Shown: piece after piece, positions 8,388-16,938 of the stretch
Layout: every line of letters starts with the position of its first letter
How positions within the stretch are numbered: the first letter of the stretch is position 1
Assembly (NCBI GenBank): GCA_017985935.1
Contig: JAGNWT010000005.1
Location: 30,766 to 82,331, forward strand
Direction: 5' to 3'
From: Anaerolineales bacterium
Lineage (GTDB): Bacteria > Chloroflexota > Anaerolineae > Anaerolineales > Villigracilaceae
DNA: 51,566 bases
The notes under the pieces: generated by a model
What the model was told of the DNA's origin: nothing
Database searches by the model: none
Seen by the model: only the letters and a program-made list of their open reading frames with translations
Translations under genes and position numbers: made by a program

Positions 8388-8615
8388 ATGACAGTTCAAA
8401 CAAAACAACAAATTCCCTGGTATCTATGGCCGTTTGCCGCGTTGTGGAAACTGCTCGCCGTGATCGTGGAGTTGACCGGGCGCTTTGTAGCGATGGTGCT
8501 TGGCATCGTCTTTATCATTGTCGGGGTCGTCGTCAGCCTGACAATCATCGGCGCGATCGTGGGTGTTCCGCTGGCGATCATTGGTCTGCTGTTGCTGCTG
8601 CGCGGAATATTTTAG
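8388..8615 (+). CDS. Small two-helix membrane protein
   Basis: This 75-residue protein starts at the ATG at 8388, five bases after a GGAGG site; an earlier GTG at 8376 is less likely because it overlaps that site. A short polar head with WYLWPF is followed by two hydrophobic segments (about residues 20-45 and 47-70) made almost only of V, I, L, G and A. It ends with an arginine near the membrane exit (LLLRGIF). No named family is recognised. It is monocistronic, with a hairpin downstream. The strong ribosome site argues that it is really translated. Confidence 0.7.
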   Translation: MTVQTKQQIPWYLWPFAALWKLLAVIVELTGRFVAMVLGIVFIIVGVVVSLTIIGAIVGVPLAIIGLLLLLRGIF

Positions 8616-8621
8616 TCAATT

Positions 8622-8653
8622 ACCCGGGTGGAAGATGAACTCTCCGCCCGGGT
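8622..8653 (+). terminator. Hairpin after small membrane protein
   Basis: An 11-bp stem with one G-T pair (8622-8632 with 8643-8653, core ACCCGGG/CCCGGGT) lies just after the stop codon. It lacks a T-run, so it may protect the 3' end or end transcription only weakly. Confidence 0.5.
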
Positions 8654-8659
8654 TCTGCA

Positions 8660-9337
8660 TTAAGGGGTGTTCACCCGGGGCTGCTGATTCTTTTTGAAGG
8701 GCAGAGCCAGCACACGGGAGGAGAAAGAAGCGAGCGCTTTCCGAATCGGGGGGATCCGTATCAGCAAAAATATTCCGATCACGAGTCCATAGATCAAGGG
8801 TTTGATCACCTCTCCTTGCAGGGAGAGGATGTCACCTTTTTTGCTCCACAGGTAGTGAAGCAGTACGAGCGGCGCGATCAAATAGACGAGCCGATGCAGG
8901 CGTTTCCAATTTTTGCCGAGACGCACCTTCCAGATATCGAATGATGTGACGGCCAACGGAATGAATAACACAAAGGCGATCACACCCACGATCAGACGCG
9001 GCTTCGCCGCAACTTCCTGGATCAGCAAACTCCACGCGAGACCAAAATCGAGATCGGCGAAAATGATCATGTGAATGGTCGCGTACATGAATGAATACAA
9101 CCCCAGGGCGCGGCGGCGTTTGAGAGGCTCGCTCCACTTGAAGATGGAGTTGAGCGGCGTGCAAAGCAAAGACAGCACCAGCAAAGTGAGCGCGTGGCGG
9201 CCGGTGCGCTGCTCAAGGTCCTGGATCGGGTTGGGCGAGAGGTTGCCCATAAAGAAATCAAAGACAAGCATGACAAACACGGACCATGCATACACATGCA
9301 CAGCGATCTGCAAAGGGGTGTAGGGAAATTTCTTCAT
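8660..9337 (-). CDS. msrQ: MsrQ heme b membrane subunit of methionine sulfoxide reductase
   Basis: This 225-residue multi-pass membrane protein delivers electrons from the quinone pool or flavin side to MsrP. It carries family signatures: NPIQDLEQRTGRHAL, LLCTPLN, RRRALGLYSFMYATIHM and KRLHRLVYLIAPLVLLHY, with the heme-binding histidines in the IHM and LHR/LLHY helices. A TTG precedes the ATG, but the ATG at 9337 fits better. It starts seven bases after the msrP stop, so the two are cotranscribed in the order msrP-msrQ. Confidence 0.93.
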   Translation of the reverse strand: MKKFPYTPLQIAVHVYAWSVFVMLVFDFFMGNLSPNPIQDLEQRTGRHALTLLVLSLLCTPLNSIFKWSEPLKRRRALGLYSFMYATIHMIIFADLDFGLAWSLLIQEVAAKPRLIVGVIAFVLFIPLAVTSFDIWKVRLGKNWKRLHRLVYLIAPLVLLHYLWSKKGDILSLQGEVIKPLIYGLVIGIFLLIRIPPIRKALASFSSRVLALPFKKNQQPRVNTP

Positions 9338-9344
9338 CAAGGAA

Positions 9345-10298
9345 CTAGTAATACAAGCTCAGGTCCATGCCTTCGTACAGCGATGCGACCTGCTCACCAT
9401 AGCCATTGAAAGGCAGGGTGGGCCTGCGCTCAAACTCGCCGATGCGCCGTTCAGATGCCTGCGACCAGCGCGGATGATCCACACTGGGGTTGACGTTGGC
9501 GTAAAAACCGTATTCGTTCGAAGCGATGGTGCTCCACATGGTTTCCGGTTCTTCGGCAGTGAGCTCGATCTTGACAATGGATTTGATGGATTTGAATCCA
9601 TACTTCCACGGCACCACCAGGCGGATGGGAGCGCCGTTCTGCGGCACGTTGGGTTCGCCGTACAGTCCGGTTGCAAGCAGAGTCAGATCGTTCATGGCTT
9701 CATCAAGACGCAGACCTTCCTGATACGGCCATGGATAGAACGGGCTTTTCTGCCCGGGCATTTCATCGGGACGGTACACGGTCTCAAAGCGCACATACTT
9801 CGCGTCGGATGTGGGGGTGACCATATTAAGCAGGGACGCGAGCGAGAAGCCCTCCCACGGAATGACCATGCTCCACGCTTCCACACAGCGCAGGCGATAG
9901 ATGCGTTCCTCCTGCGGGAATAATTTCAACAAGTCTTCAATGCCAAAGGTCTTGGGGGTGGTGACCAGCCCGCCCACTTCGAGAGTCCACGGTGTGGTGG
10001 AAAATCCACGGGCAGATTCTGCCACGGCCTGTTTATCGACCGTGAACTCGTAATAATTATTGTAGTTGGTGATATCTTCGTAGCTATTGACCTTGTCACC
10101 CAGCTCATCGGTCCCATCGGAGGTTGGAACGGGTCCAGCCTCTTCGACAGCATCTGCCACGGAGGGAGCGCAGGCCGTCAACATGGCCGCGCCCGCAGTG
10201 AGACTCGCGGCTTTTATAAAATCACGGCGGGAGAGATAGGTCTCCTTTGGGGTGATCTCATACGAACGAACGGGAACGGACTTATATAAATGGGACAT
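9345..10298 (-). CDS. msrP: MsrP molybdenum-dependent methionine sulfoxide reductase, Tat substrate
   Basis: This 317-residue catalytic subunit repairs oxidised methionine in extracytoplasmic proteins. It has a twin-arginine motif [10 protein letters not shown] at about residues 22-31, followed by the hydrophobic stretch and MLTAC, which also fits a lipobox. The protein may therefore be lipid-anchored after Tat export. The molybdopterin cysteine sits in [11 protein letters not shown], followed by [10 protein letters not shown] longer frame reaches 10571, but the Tat motif and a GAGGAA site fix the start at 10298. It is followed at once by msrQ. Confidence 0.93.
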   Translation of the reverse strand: MSHLYKSVPVRSYEITPKETYLSRRDFIKAASLTAGAAMLTACAPSVADAVEEAGPVPTSDGTDELGDKVNSYEDITNYNNYYEFTVDKQAVAESARGFSTTPWTLEVGGLVTTPKTFGIEDLLKLFPQEERIYRLRCVEAWSMVIPWEGFSLASLLNMVTPTSDAKYVRFETVYRPDEMPGQKSPFYPWPYQEGLRLDEAMNDLTLLATGLYGEPNVPQNGAPIRLVVPWKYGFKSIKSIVKIELTAEEPETMWSTIASNEYGFYANVNPSVDHPRWSQASERRIGEFERRPTLPFNGYGEQVASLYEGMDLSLYY

Positions 10299-10411
10299 GG
10301 CTTCCTCTGGTTGTATTTTTGTAGTACATGATGTCTCCATTCTATATAAACTTTCCTGCCGGCAGATGATAGTTTGCTTAGGAAATGCCCCACCCCTCCG
10401 CAGCATTAAAC

Positions 10412-10438
10412 AAAAAACTCTCCACTTTACAGGGAGAG
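10412..10438 (-). terminator. Terminator after STAS gene
   Basis: On the minus strand CTCTCC pairs with GGAGAG over a 9-base loop, followed by six T. It separates the STAS gene from msrP. Confidence 0.8.
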
Positions 10439-10462
10439 CATGATCCATTGCGCAGGCGCAGA

Positions 10463-10837
10463 TTACTCGCCAAAGGAATTGATGGCGCTCTGCAGCGTTT
10501 CGTAGTTCTGAATGGTGAGCAGGAAACCCGTCACACCGAGCACGTTGTAGATCTCGGTCGGGGCATTGCACAATTTGACATAAGACATTTTCGGGCGTTC
10601 ATTGGAAGGAGTGTAGATCTTATACACCTTTTGCATGGCACGCATGCCCGCACTGGTGAGGGTTTGCACTTTGTCGAGATCGAGTAACAAGTGCCGGCTG
10701 CCCGCTTCGTAGGCATCGCGCGCGGCGGCCAGCAGCACACCTTCACCCTGCGAATCCAGCCAGCCGTGCAGGTGGAACACGGTCACCGGCACTTTACCCT
10801 GCACATCTTCTTTTATGATCTTCAAATTAGGGTTCAT
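10463..10837 (-). CDS. STAS-domain anti-sigma factor antagonist-like protein
   Basis: This 124-residue protein is a single STAS domain like SpoIIAA/RsbV. It has the strand pair [14 protein letters not shown], the [19 protein letters not shown] loop with the serine that is the usual phosphorylation site (LTSAG), and a final [14 protein letters not shown] helix. Family members bind anti-sigma kinases when unphosphorylated. No kinase or sigma gene is adjacent. The nearest candidate phosphatase is the PP2C at 16937-17806, with no evidence of a link. The ribosome site is GGAGGAG. It has its own terminator. Confidence 0.88.
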   Translation of the reverse strand: MNPNLKIIKEDVQGKVPVTVFHLHGWLDSQGEGVLLAAARDAYEAGSRHLLLDLDKVQTLTSAGMRAMQKVYKIYTPSNERPKMSYVKLCNAPTEIYNVLGVTGFLLTIQNYETLQSAINSFGE

Positions 10838-10873
10838 GGCTCCTCCAGAGTCACACCAAATTATATGTCCGAT

Positions 10874-11581
10874 TTATTGGAAGGACAGCTTTTCACCGCG
10901 CTTGTAATTCATTTGTTGTGATTGATTCGAACCCGAGTTCCGCCCGCGATAGAGCGTGACCTCCCCCGCGCCATAGACCTGCCACATCCCTTCGGCATCA
11001 CTCACCATGCCTGTGCCTTCATCGATGCCCAACAGCGTTGACTCAGGGATCAGCCGTTTGAGCGGGTCTGCCCACGCCCTGCCAAAGTTATTGTGATGCG
11101 GCAAAACGCACGCCCCCCGAATGAGATTCAGTCCGCGTAATAATTTCCGTTCGTACGGATCGTAATAATGCTCGCACAAGACCATTGCCCCCGCGCTGCT
11201 GCCGGCAATGACCGCGCCCTGTCGGTGCGCATCCAAAGCGGCGCGCCAGCACAAACTATCAGAAAGGGTTTCTGCCAAATGGCGGGGAAAACCTCCCAGC
11301 AAATAGATCAGGCGCGAGTTAAGAATGAACGCGGCAAGGGATGGATCGTTCGCGCTTGATGGATCGATCACATCCACCGCCCGAACATTCTTCGCTCCCA
11401 ATCCTTGAAACCAGCGGATGCCGTTCTGTGAAGCGCGTTTGTGATTGTGATCGGGTGCGGCGGCAGCGGGAATGATGCACACCAGAGAGTCCGGTCCGCC
11501 AGCCAGCTCAATGGCGCGCAGATCCGGCTCGGACATGCGCCCGCCAAACTCCGCACCGCCTGCAAGCAGAACTGGTCCCAA
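10874..11581 (-). CDS. Peptidase S51 / cyanophycinase-like protein
   Basis: This 235-residue protein has the class I glutaminase-like fold of peptidase S51. It carries GPVLLAGGAEFGG at the N-terminus, the IYLLGGFPRHL loop, the nucleophile serine in the elbow AGSSAGAMVL (about residue 126), and PHHNNFGR, which supplies the histidine region. Cyanophycinases and dipeptidase E use this serine to cleave Asp-containing peptides. The start must be the TTG at 11581, because the next ATG (11536) would remove the first strand. The TTG lies one base after the preceding lipoprotein stop (TAA-C-TTG). The substrate is unknown; true cyanophycin use is not implied. Confidence 0.8.
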   Translation of the reverse strand: MGPVLLAGGAEFGGRMSEPDLRAIELAGGPDSLVCIIPAAAAPDHNHKRASQNGIRWFQGLGAKNVRAVDVIDPSSANDPSLAAFILNSRLIYLLGGFPRHLAETLSDSLCWRAALDAHRQGAVIAGSSAGAMVLCEHYYDPYERKLLRGLNLIRGACVLPHHNNFGRAWADPLKRLIPESTLLGIDEGTGMVSDAEGMWQVYGAGEVTLYRGRNSGSNQSQQMNYKRGEKLSFQ

Positions 11582-11582
11582 G

Positions 11583-12233
11583 TTATTCGCCCAATGGGGT
11601 GACGGCGAAATCGTCGAAGGTCACATTCGCGCCATTGGACAGTTCATCTGTCGCGGCGAAGAGACCGAGCGATCCGCCCGGCAGGGAACCGGCGGGCGTT
11701 GAATCCACCAATTGCCCGTTGACGTACAAGGTCAGGGTGTTCACACCGCAATCAAGACCCAGGCGCATGGAATCCGCCGAACTGGATATAAGCTCTGATG
11801 TGCCTTCCTTGAGATACTTGTCCCCCGTTACCGTTGACTCGATGAAGGCGTAATAACCATTGGGTGAAACGCCGACATAATAAAAAGCGGTGGTTGCGAC
11901 CTGCTCATTACAAAGAATGCCGAAGAAGGCTTTCGGGTCTGTGCTGGCATTCTTTACGCCCGCTTCGATATGAACATTTTCGTAGACTTCGGTGTTGGGG
12001 TTCGACCATGTCACAAAGAACGGTTGGTACACGATCATCTGTAAGCCGCCATCCACATACTCAACGGAGCTTTGCGAGTCGGTGCCTATCCCCCACCCAC
12101 TGGACTCTTTTGAAAAATCATCACTGGGCAAAGGGTTGAGCAGGTCATCCACCATGCCCGGCGCGGCGCATGCCAGCGCCGTCAGAGAAAGAACAAGGAT
12201 CAAACTTAATACCTGTAAACCGGCTGTCTTCAT
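11583..12233 (-). CDS. Lipoprotein with laminin-G/concanavalin-like domain
   Basis: This 216-residue lipoprotein has a signal peptide ending in the lipobox LTALAC (lipid cysteine about residue 22). The mature part, from DDFSKESSGWGIGTD through VYVNG-like LTLYVNGQLVDS to VTFDDFAVTPLGE, matches the jelly-roll fold of 3-keto-disaccharide hydrolase/LamG-type domains. These bind or process carbohydrates at the cell surface. An upstream in-frame start is possible, but AAGGAG precedes the ATG at 12233. It is tightly linked to the S51-like gene and to comEC upstream. Enzymatic activity is uncertain. Confidence 0.78.
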   Translation of the reverse strand: MKTAGLQVLSLILVLSLTALACAAPGMVDDLLNPLPSDDFSKESSGWGIGTDSQSSVEYVDGGLQMIVYQPFFVTWSNPNTEVYENVHIEAGVKNASTDPKAFFGILCNEQVATTAFYYVGVSPNGYYAFIESTVTGDKYLKEGTSELISSSADSMRLGLDCGVNTLTLYVNGQLVDSTPAGSLPGGSLGLFAATDELSNGANVTFDDFAVTPLGE

Positions 12234-12258
12234 CGTGTTCTCCTTCACCCAATAAAAC

Positions 12259-14670
12259 CTACTCGATCTTCACCTCGGTCCGTTCCACTTCCACGCGCAT
12301 TTCATTGCCATCTGTGATGACGGTGATCCATCCGCTGCGGTCTGTGCGCAGCACAGAGTACCCGTCCAAAGATTCCAACACAAGCGGGTCAGGCAGTCCT
12401 TGCGGATCGCCAGCCGCCACGCTCAAGACCACCAACTGCGGATTCACATTCTCAAGAATGTCGGGCGGGTTCGATGGCGCGTATCCTGAATCAGCCAGCA
12501 GAAGCACATCCACGGGACCGATCACATTGCCGAATTCCAACTCTTCGAGCATGCCATCACTTAATCCAATGGGCAGCAAGGCGCGGAAATTTCCATACTC
12601 GATGAGCACCACGCTCCCACGCGGACCGACAGCCTGTATCTCGATAAATGCGCCTTCACCCAGCTCAAGCCTTTGTCCCGCTTCCACGCGGCTGACGGGG
12701 ATGCCCTGCGCGGCAAAGAATTGATCCAACTCCTGGGCGGGGAACGAAGCCTGCACGTTGCCGCTCCACATCACATTTTCCGGCATGTACCTTTCCATCA
12801 CGCGCGGCAGGGCCGCCAGTTGATCTTCCTGGGTGGAGGCAATGATGAGCCAGTCCAATTTGTGCGAGAAGAACGGAAGCCGCCTGCCGAGTTCGTCAGA
12901 TAACTTTGCCGTGCTCGCGCCGCCATTGATCAGCACGTTCCGTCCTTCGGGAGTTTGAATGAGGATGGCATCGGCCGAGCCAGCATCGAGAAAGGTGACA
13001 TGCAAATTCCCATCGCCCGCGGAGGCAGATGCGCGCCAGATCGTCACCATGCCGGCGAAGAGAATGACGAATGCCGCGGTCAAAGCGACGGCTCGAAGCG
13101 AACCTGCCAGAGAGTTAAATCCTTCTTTGACGCGGTCCCAGCCGAAGGTCACAGAAAGAAGCGCGGCATAAACGGCGAGAACGATCCAGATGGGAGAATC
13201 CCCAAGATAGACCGAAGCGTGCGGCACGCTGTTGAAAAATTCCACAACGCGAATGGTGTACGAGGCGAAAGGCCAGGCGACCCACGCGAGAAGCTGACCG
13301 AGCGGAAAGATGACCAGGCTGGTGAAAGCAGCGAGTCCGCCGAGGACCATCACCGCCGGTTGAACAGGCAGGATGAAGGGATTGGCGATGAACGAAATCA
13401 GGGAGATGCGTTTGAAGTGATAAGCCATGATCGGTATGGTGGTCAACTGCGCAGCGAAGGTCAGGACGATGTTCTCGTTGATGATCTTCGCAACCACGCT
13501 TGTATCCTGTTTTGAGATTTTTGAAAGCAGACCGCCGGTGAAGTTTGAAAAGGGTTCGGCGTAAAGGATGAGTCCCAGTGTGGCAAAGAAAGAGAGTTGA
13601 AAGCCAACATCCCACAACACATGCGGATTAAAGATCGTCATAAGCATTGCAACTCCTGCAAGCGCGTTCATTCCGCTGTTGCGCCGCCCAAGCTGGCGCG
13701 CCGCCAGTGAAATGATCCCCATCGCGGCGGCGCGCACCACAGCCGAATCTGCGCCGACCAGAAGGGTGTAAAAGATGATCCCAACAACAGCGAACACCGC
13801 GCCCAATCTTTCGCCGAATAATTTTTTGAACACAGAAAAGAAGATGCCGGCGATGATGGCAATGTTAAAACCAGAGATGGCGATGATGTGCGCGGTGCCG
13901 GTGGTCTTGAATGCTTCTTGCAGATCGCGGGTCAGCCCGGTATCCACGCCAAGCAAAATACCCGCCAGCAGAGAAGCCTCTGGGTCATGGTACAGGCGAT
14001 AGATATTTTTGAGCAGGGTATCTTTCAGTTTATAGACCTGCACGAAGAAACGATTGCCGCCGTTCCCCGGCAGGACGGTCACCTCGGACTTCGACATGTA
14101 AGAGTGGATGCCCTGCCGCGCAAGATAATCGCGATAGGAAAATTCCTCGTTCTCGGGCGGGGTCTGCAAGAGTCCGCGCACGCGCACGCGCTGACCGTAC
14201 TCGTAGGTTTCCAGCGCCGGCACCCGGACGAGGAGCAGCCCGTGCGCGGTCAGGTCGCCGCTGCCCGAATCCACTGCCTCCACTTGAATCTGCAGGTTGG
14301 TGTAGGTGTCGCGGTAATCGGGAGCATCTGCCAGAGTGCCGGTGACCAGCACCTCATAGGTGCGGTCGTTGTAAAAGGCAACGTGGAACGAGTCTATGAC
14401 CGGCTGACGGAACTGATACCACCACCCGCCAAAGAAAAAAATGACCGGCAAGGCATAAGGCAGCGGGTTGAGCATCAGGAAGGATCGATCGATCTGGAGA
14501 TGCGAGAAAAAGCGCGAGACGGGGTTATCGGTGGATAAAGCCAGAAGGGTGAGAACAAGAACGAATAAGAGCGCGAGCCCAAAGCCAAGCCAGAGATTCG
14601 CCGAAAGCGAAAGCAGGCTGGCTGCAATAATGCCAAGAATAAAAGACAGGGAAATCCACACCAGGGGCAT
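12259..14670 (-). CDS. comEC: ComEC/Rec2-type DNA uptake channel with degenerate nuclease-like domain
   Basis: This 803-residue protein has the three ComEC parts. First comes an N-terminal membrane region and OB-like DUF4131 segment (about residues 1-200). A central multi-helix competence channel domain (about 215-500) follows, with GILLGVDTGL, HIIAISGFNIAII and the RAAAMG region. The C-terminal metallo-beta-lactamase-like domain (about 545-780) is last. The canonical metal ligands of that domain are not conserved: the HxHxDH site reads STQEDQ, LIDxG reads LINGG, and the later TGD reads IGL. The channel could still take up single-stranded DNA, but this domain is probably not a nuclease. No other com genes are nearby. 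TACAAT six bases before the ATG suggests a leaderless start. Confidence 0.9.
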   Translation of the reverse strand: MPLVWISLSFILGIIAASLLSLSANLWLGFGLALLFVLVLTLLALSTDNPVSRFFSHLQIDRSFLMLNPLPYALPVIFFFGGWWYQFRQPVIDSFHVAFYNDRTYEVLVTGTLADAPDYRDTYTNLQIQVEAVDSGSGDLTAHGLLLVRVPALETYEYGQRVRVRGLLQTPPENEEFSYRDYLARQGIHSYMSKSEVTVLPGNGGNRFFVQVYKLKDTLLKNIYRLYHDPEASLLAGILLGVDTGLTRDLQEAFKTTGTAHIIAISGFNIAIIAGIFFSVFKKLFGERLGAVFAVVGIIFYTLLVGADSAVVRAAAMGIISLAARQLGRRNSGMNALAGVAMLMTIFNPHVLWDVGFQLSFFATLGLILYAEPFSNFTGGLLSKISKQDTSVVAKIINENIVLTFAAQLTTIPIMAYHFKRISLISFIANPFILPVQPAVMVLGGLAAFTSLVIFPLGQLLAWVAWPFASYTIRVVEFFNSVPHASVYLGDSPIWIVLAVYAALLSVTFGWDRVKEGFNSLAGSLRAVALTAAFVILFAGMVTIWRASASAGDGNLHVTFLDAGSADAILIQTPEGRNVLINGGASTAKLSDELGRRLPFFSHKLDWLIIASTQEDQLAALPRVMERYMPENVMWSGNVQASFPAQELDQFFAAQGIPVSRVEAGQRLELGEGAFIEIQAVGPRGSVVLIEYGNFRALLPIGLSDGMLEELEFGNVIGPVDVLLLADSGYAPSNPPDILENVNPQLVVLSVAAGDPQGLPDPLVLESLDGYSVLRTDRSGWITVITDGNEMRVEVERTEVKIE

Positions 14671-14676
14671 GCAGGA

Positions 14677-14682
14677 ATTGTA
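14677..14682 (-). promoter_or_regulatory. -10 box TACAAT of comEC
   Basis: TACAAT on the minus strand ends six bases before the comEC ATG at 14670, with no ribosome site between. It is divergent from the box at 14738-14743. Confidence 0.45.
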
Positions 14683-14737
14683 CAATAGTTTTTTCGAAAA
14701 AACTCCCGCGGCGCATCCTCCGCATAAATTGGTGGCT

Positions 14738-14743
14738 TATAAT
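14738..14743 (+). promoter_or_regulatory. -10 box TATAAT, likely leaderless start of SDR gene
   Basis: TATAAT ends seven bases before the ATG at 14751 and is followed by TAAAAAC, which has no ribosome site. No good -35 is visible 17 bases upstream. Confidence 0.55.
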
Positions 14744-14750
14744 TAAAAAC

Positions 14751-16214
14751 ATGACCAACAAAAACGTGATCCTTGTCACCGGCGCGACCGGATATGTCGG
14801 CGGGCGGCTGGTGCCGAAACTGCTCGAAGCGGGTCAGCGCGTGCGCTGCCTCGTGCGTGACCCATCCCGCCTGCAGGGACGTCCCTGGCTGAACAAGGTG
14901 GAGGTCGTTCACGGCGATGCGCTCTCGCCGGAGAGTCTCGCCGCCGCGATGAAGGATGTGTCTGTGGCGTATTACCTGATCCACGGGATGCAGGGCGGGA
15001 AAGCCAGCGCCGAACGCGACCTGCAAGCCGCGCGGAATTTTTCTGAAGCGGCGGATGAAGCCAGCCTGGAGCGGATCATCTACCTGGGTGAGTTGGTGGA
15101 CCCAACCGCCGATCTTTCTCCCTACCTGCGGGCGCGCCACGAAACAGGCTATATCCTGCGCTGCGGCAGGGTCCCGGTCACCGAGTTCCGCGCCGGCATG
15201 ATCGTCGGCTCTGGCAGCGCGCTCTTTGAAATGATCCGCTACCTGACCGAGCGTGAACCGCTTCTCGTCTGCCCGGCCTGGTTCTACTCGCAGGCACAGC
15301 CCATCGCCATCCGCGATGTGCTTTCATACCTGGTGGAGTCATTAAAATTCCCAGACAGCGCGGGGCGTGTGATCGAGATCGGCGGTCCCTCACGCCTGAC
15401 CTATGCCGAGATGCTTTTGGGATACGCCGCCGAGCGCAACTTAAAACGCTGGCTCATCCCCACCCCGTTCCACGCTCCGCGCCTGTCGGCGTATTGGGTT
15501 CACATGGTCACGCCGATCCATTGGCGGGTGGTCGCTCCGTTGATCGAGGGTCTGCGCGCCAAATTGATCGTCCGCGATAATGCCGCAAAGAAAGTCTTCC
15601 CCCACATCCAGCCCATTAATTATCAGACGGCTGTGCATCTCGCGCTCGGACGCATCCAGCGCGACAACGTGGAGACAAGCTGGTCAGATGCGCTTGTGGT
15701 TTCGATGGGAGATTTCAAGCCCTATCAATTCTCGGTGGAAGAAGGCATGTTCATTGAGCGCCGGCAGGTACTGCTTGACCTGCAACCGGAAGATGTCTTT
15801 CGCGCCTACACCGGCATCGGCGGCGAGCGCGGCTGGCTGTACATGGACTGGTCCTGGGCGATCCGCGGCTGGATGGATAAAGCCATTGGCGGTGTGGGGC
15901 TGCGGCGCGGCAGGCGTCACCCCGATGAGATCACCACCGGCGAGTCGCTCGATTTTTGGCGGGTTGAGAATATCGAAAAGAATCGAATGATGCGCCTGCG
16001 GGCAGAGATGAAAGTGCCGGGTAAGGCATGGCTGGAGTTCGAATCCGCGCCGCAGGATGGCAAGACCCTGCTGATCGTCACCGCCTACTTCGCGCCGTAT
16101 GGGCTGCCGGGATTTCTCTATTGGTACGCCATGTGGCCTTTCCACAAATTCATCTTCGACGGTCTCGCACAGCAGCTGGCATCGCGCGCGCGTGTGCTGG
16201 CTCACGCTTATTAA
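14751..16214 (+). CDS. NAD(P)-binding SDR with C-terminal DUF2867 domain, copy 1
   Basis: This 487-residue protein has an atypical SDR half: VTGATGYVGGRLV for dinucleotide binding, YYLIHGMQGG, ARNFSEAADE and TEFRAGMIVGSGSA. A DUF2867/START-like half from about residue 320 ends in FAPYGLPGFLYWYAMWPFHKFIFDGL. Proteins of this kind are annotated as NmrA/complex I NDUFA9-like; no reaction is established. The catalytic YxxxK of classical SDRs is not evident. A paralogue with the same layout lies at 42216-43502. It is followed after 15 bases by a PlsY-like gene, which hints at a lipid-linked role, but only by position. Confidence 0.82.
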   Translation: MTNKNVILVTGATGYVGGRLVPKLLEAGQRVRCLVRDPSRLQGRPWLNKVEVVHGDALSPESLAAAMKDVSVAYYLIHGMQGGKASAERDLQAARNFSEAADEASLERIIYLGELVDPTADLSPYLRARHETGYILRCGRVPVTEFRAGMIVGSGSALFEMIRYLTEREPLLVCPAWFYSQAQPIAIRDVLSYLVESLKFPDSAGRVIEIGGPSRLTYAEMLLGYAAERNLKRWLIPTPFHAPRLSAYWVHMVTPIHWRVVAPLIEGLRAKLIVRDNAAKKVFPHIQPINYQTAVHLALGRIQRDNVETSWSDALVVSMGDFKPYQFSVEEGMFIERRQVLLDLQPEDVFRAYTGIGGERGWLYMDWSWAIRGWMDKAIGGVGLRRGRRHPDEITTGESLDFWRVENIEKNRMMRLRAEMKVPGKAWLEFESAPQDGKTLLIVTAYFAPYGLPGFLYWYAMWPFHKFIFDGLAQQLASRARVLAHAY

Positions 16215-16229
16215 GCAAGGTCCTGAAAC

Positions 16230-16844
16230 ATGCCAAACATTTCCCACTTTCTTTTTCCCATTCTCGGCTATCTTTGCGGCTCGCTCACTTTCGCATTGTG
16301 GATCACTCACCGGGTCAAAGGCGTGGATGTACGCGACTCGGGTTCGGGTCACGCCACGACCACCAACACCATCCGCCAGGCGGGGTTTGGCTGGGGCGCA
16401 CTGGTCTTTGTGCTGGATGTCGCCAAGGGATTCATTCCCACCTATCTGGCATTCAAACATGACGACCTGCCGCTCTTCATCCTCGCGCTGACAGCTGCCT
16501 GCGCGGTGATCGGTCATTGCTGGCCGCTGTTCGCCGGTTTTCGCGGCGGCATGGGACTCGCAACCGCCGGTGGAACATTCCTAGCGGTCAATCCCCTTGG
16601 CTTCCTGATCTGTTTCGGCTTGCTCGTTCTTTTGGTTCTGATCATCCGGCACTCGGCGCGGGCAAGTGTGTTCGCAGGGATCCTTGCCGCGCCTGTGCTC
16701 TGGCTGTTCGACATCCGGGATGATGTGTTCTGGGTGGCGGCGGCAGCCGGGCTTGTGATCGCGGTCCGCTTTCTTGTGGATTGGAATCGCAAGTATCGCG
16801 AGCTATGGCTCGACCGGGAGCAGGCGCAAAAAACTCAGGGCTGA
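16230..16844 (+). CDS. PlsY-like glycerol-3-phosphate acyltransferase, divergent
   Basis: This 204-residue multi-pass protein resembles PlsY, which acylates glycerol-3-phosphate from acyl-phosphate. The three PlsY motif regions can be recognised: CGSLTFALW, VDVRDSGSGHATTTNTIRQAG and GHCWPLFAGFRGGMGLAT. Two usually conserved residues differ: the asparagine of GSGN is histidine, and the lysine of GGKG is methionine. Activity or substrate may therefore differ from the housekeeping PlsY. It is cotranscribed with the SDR-DUF2867 gene 15 bases upstream. I leave the symbol blank because of these changes. Confidence 0.75.
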   Translation: MPNISHFLFPILGYLCGSLTFALWITHRVKGVDVRDSGSGHATTTNTIRQAGFGWGALVFVLDVAKGFIPTYLAFKHDDLPLFILALTAACAVIGHCWPLFAGFRGGMGLATAGGTFLAVNPLGFLICFGLLVLLVLIIRHSARASVFAGILAAPVLWLFDIRDDVFWVAAAAGLVIAVRFLVDWNRKYRELWLDREQAQKTQG

Positions 16845-16907
16845 GATTCCGTCCGGGTCTGCAGCGCAGGCGTCGGCGCGAAATGATACGCCAACATCCA
16901 ATCTAAA

Positions 16908-16938
16908 CAAAAGAGCCTCGGTTCAAAACCGGGGCTCT
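16908..16938 (-). terminator. Terminator overlapping the PP2C stop codon
   Basis: A 12-bp stem with one G-T/A mismatch position (16912-16923 with 16927-16938) is followed on the minus strand by TTTTGTTT. It ends the long minus-strand operon and faces the PlsY-like gene, so it may serve both. Confidence 0.8.
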
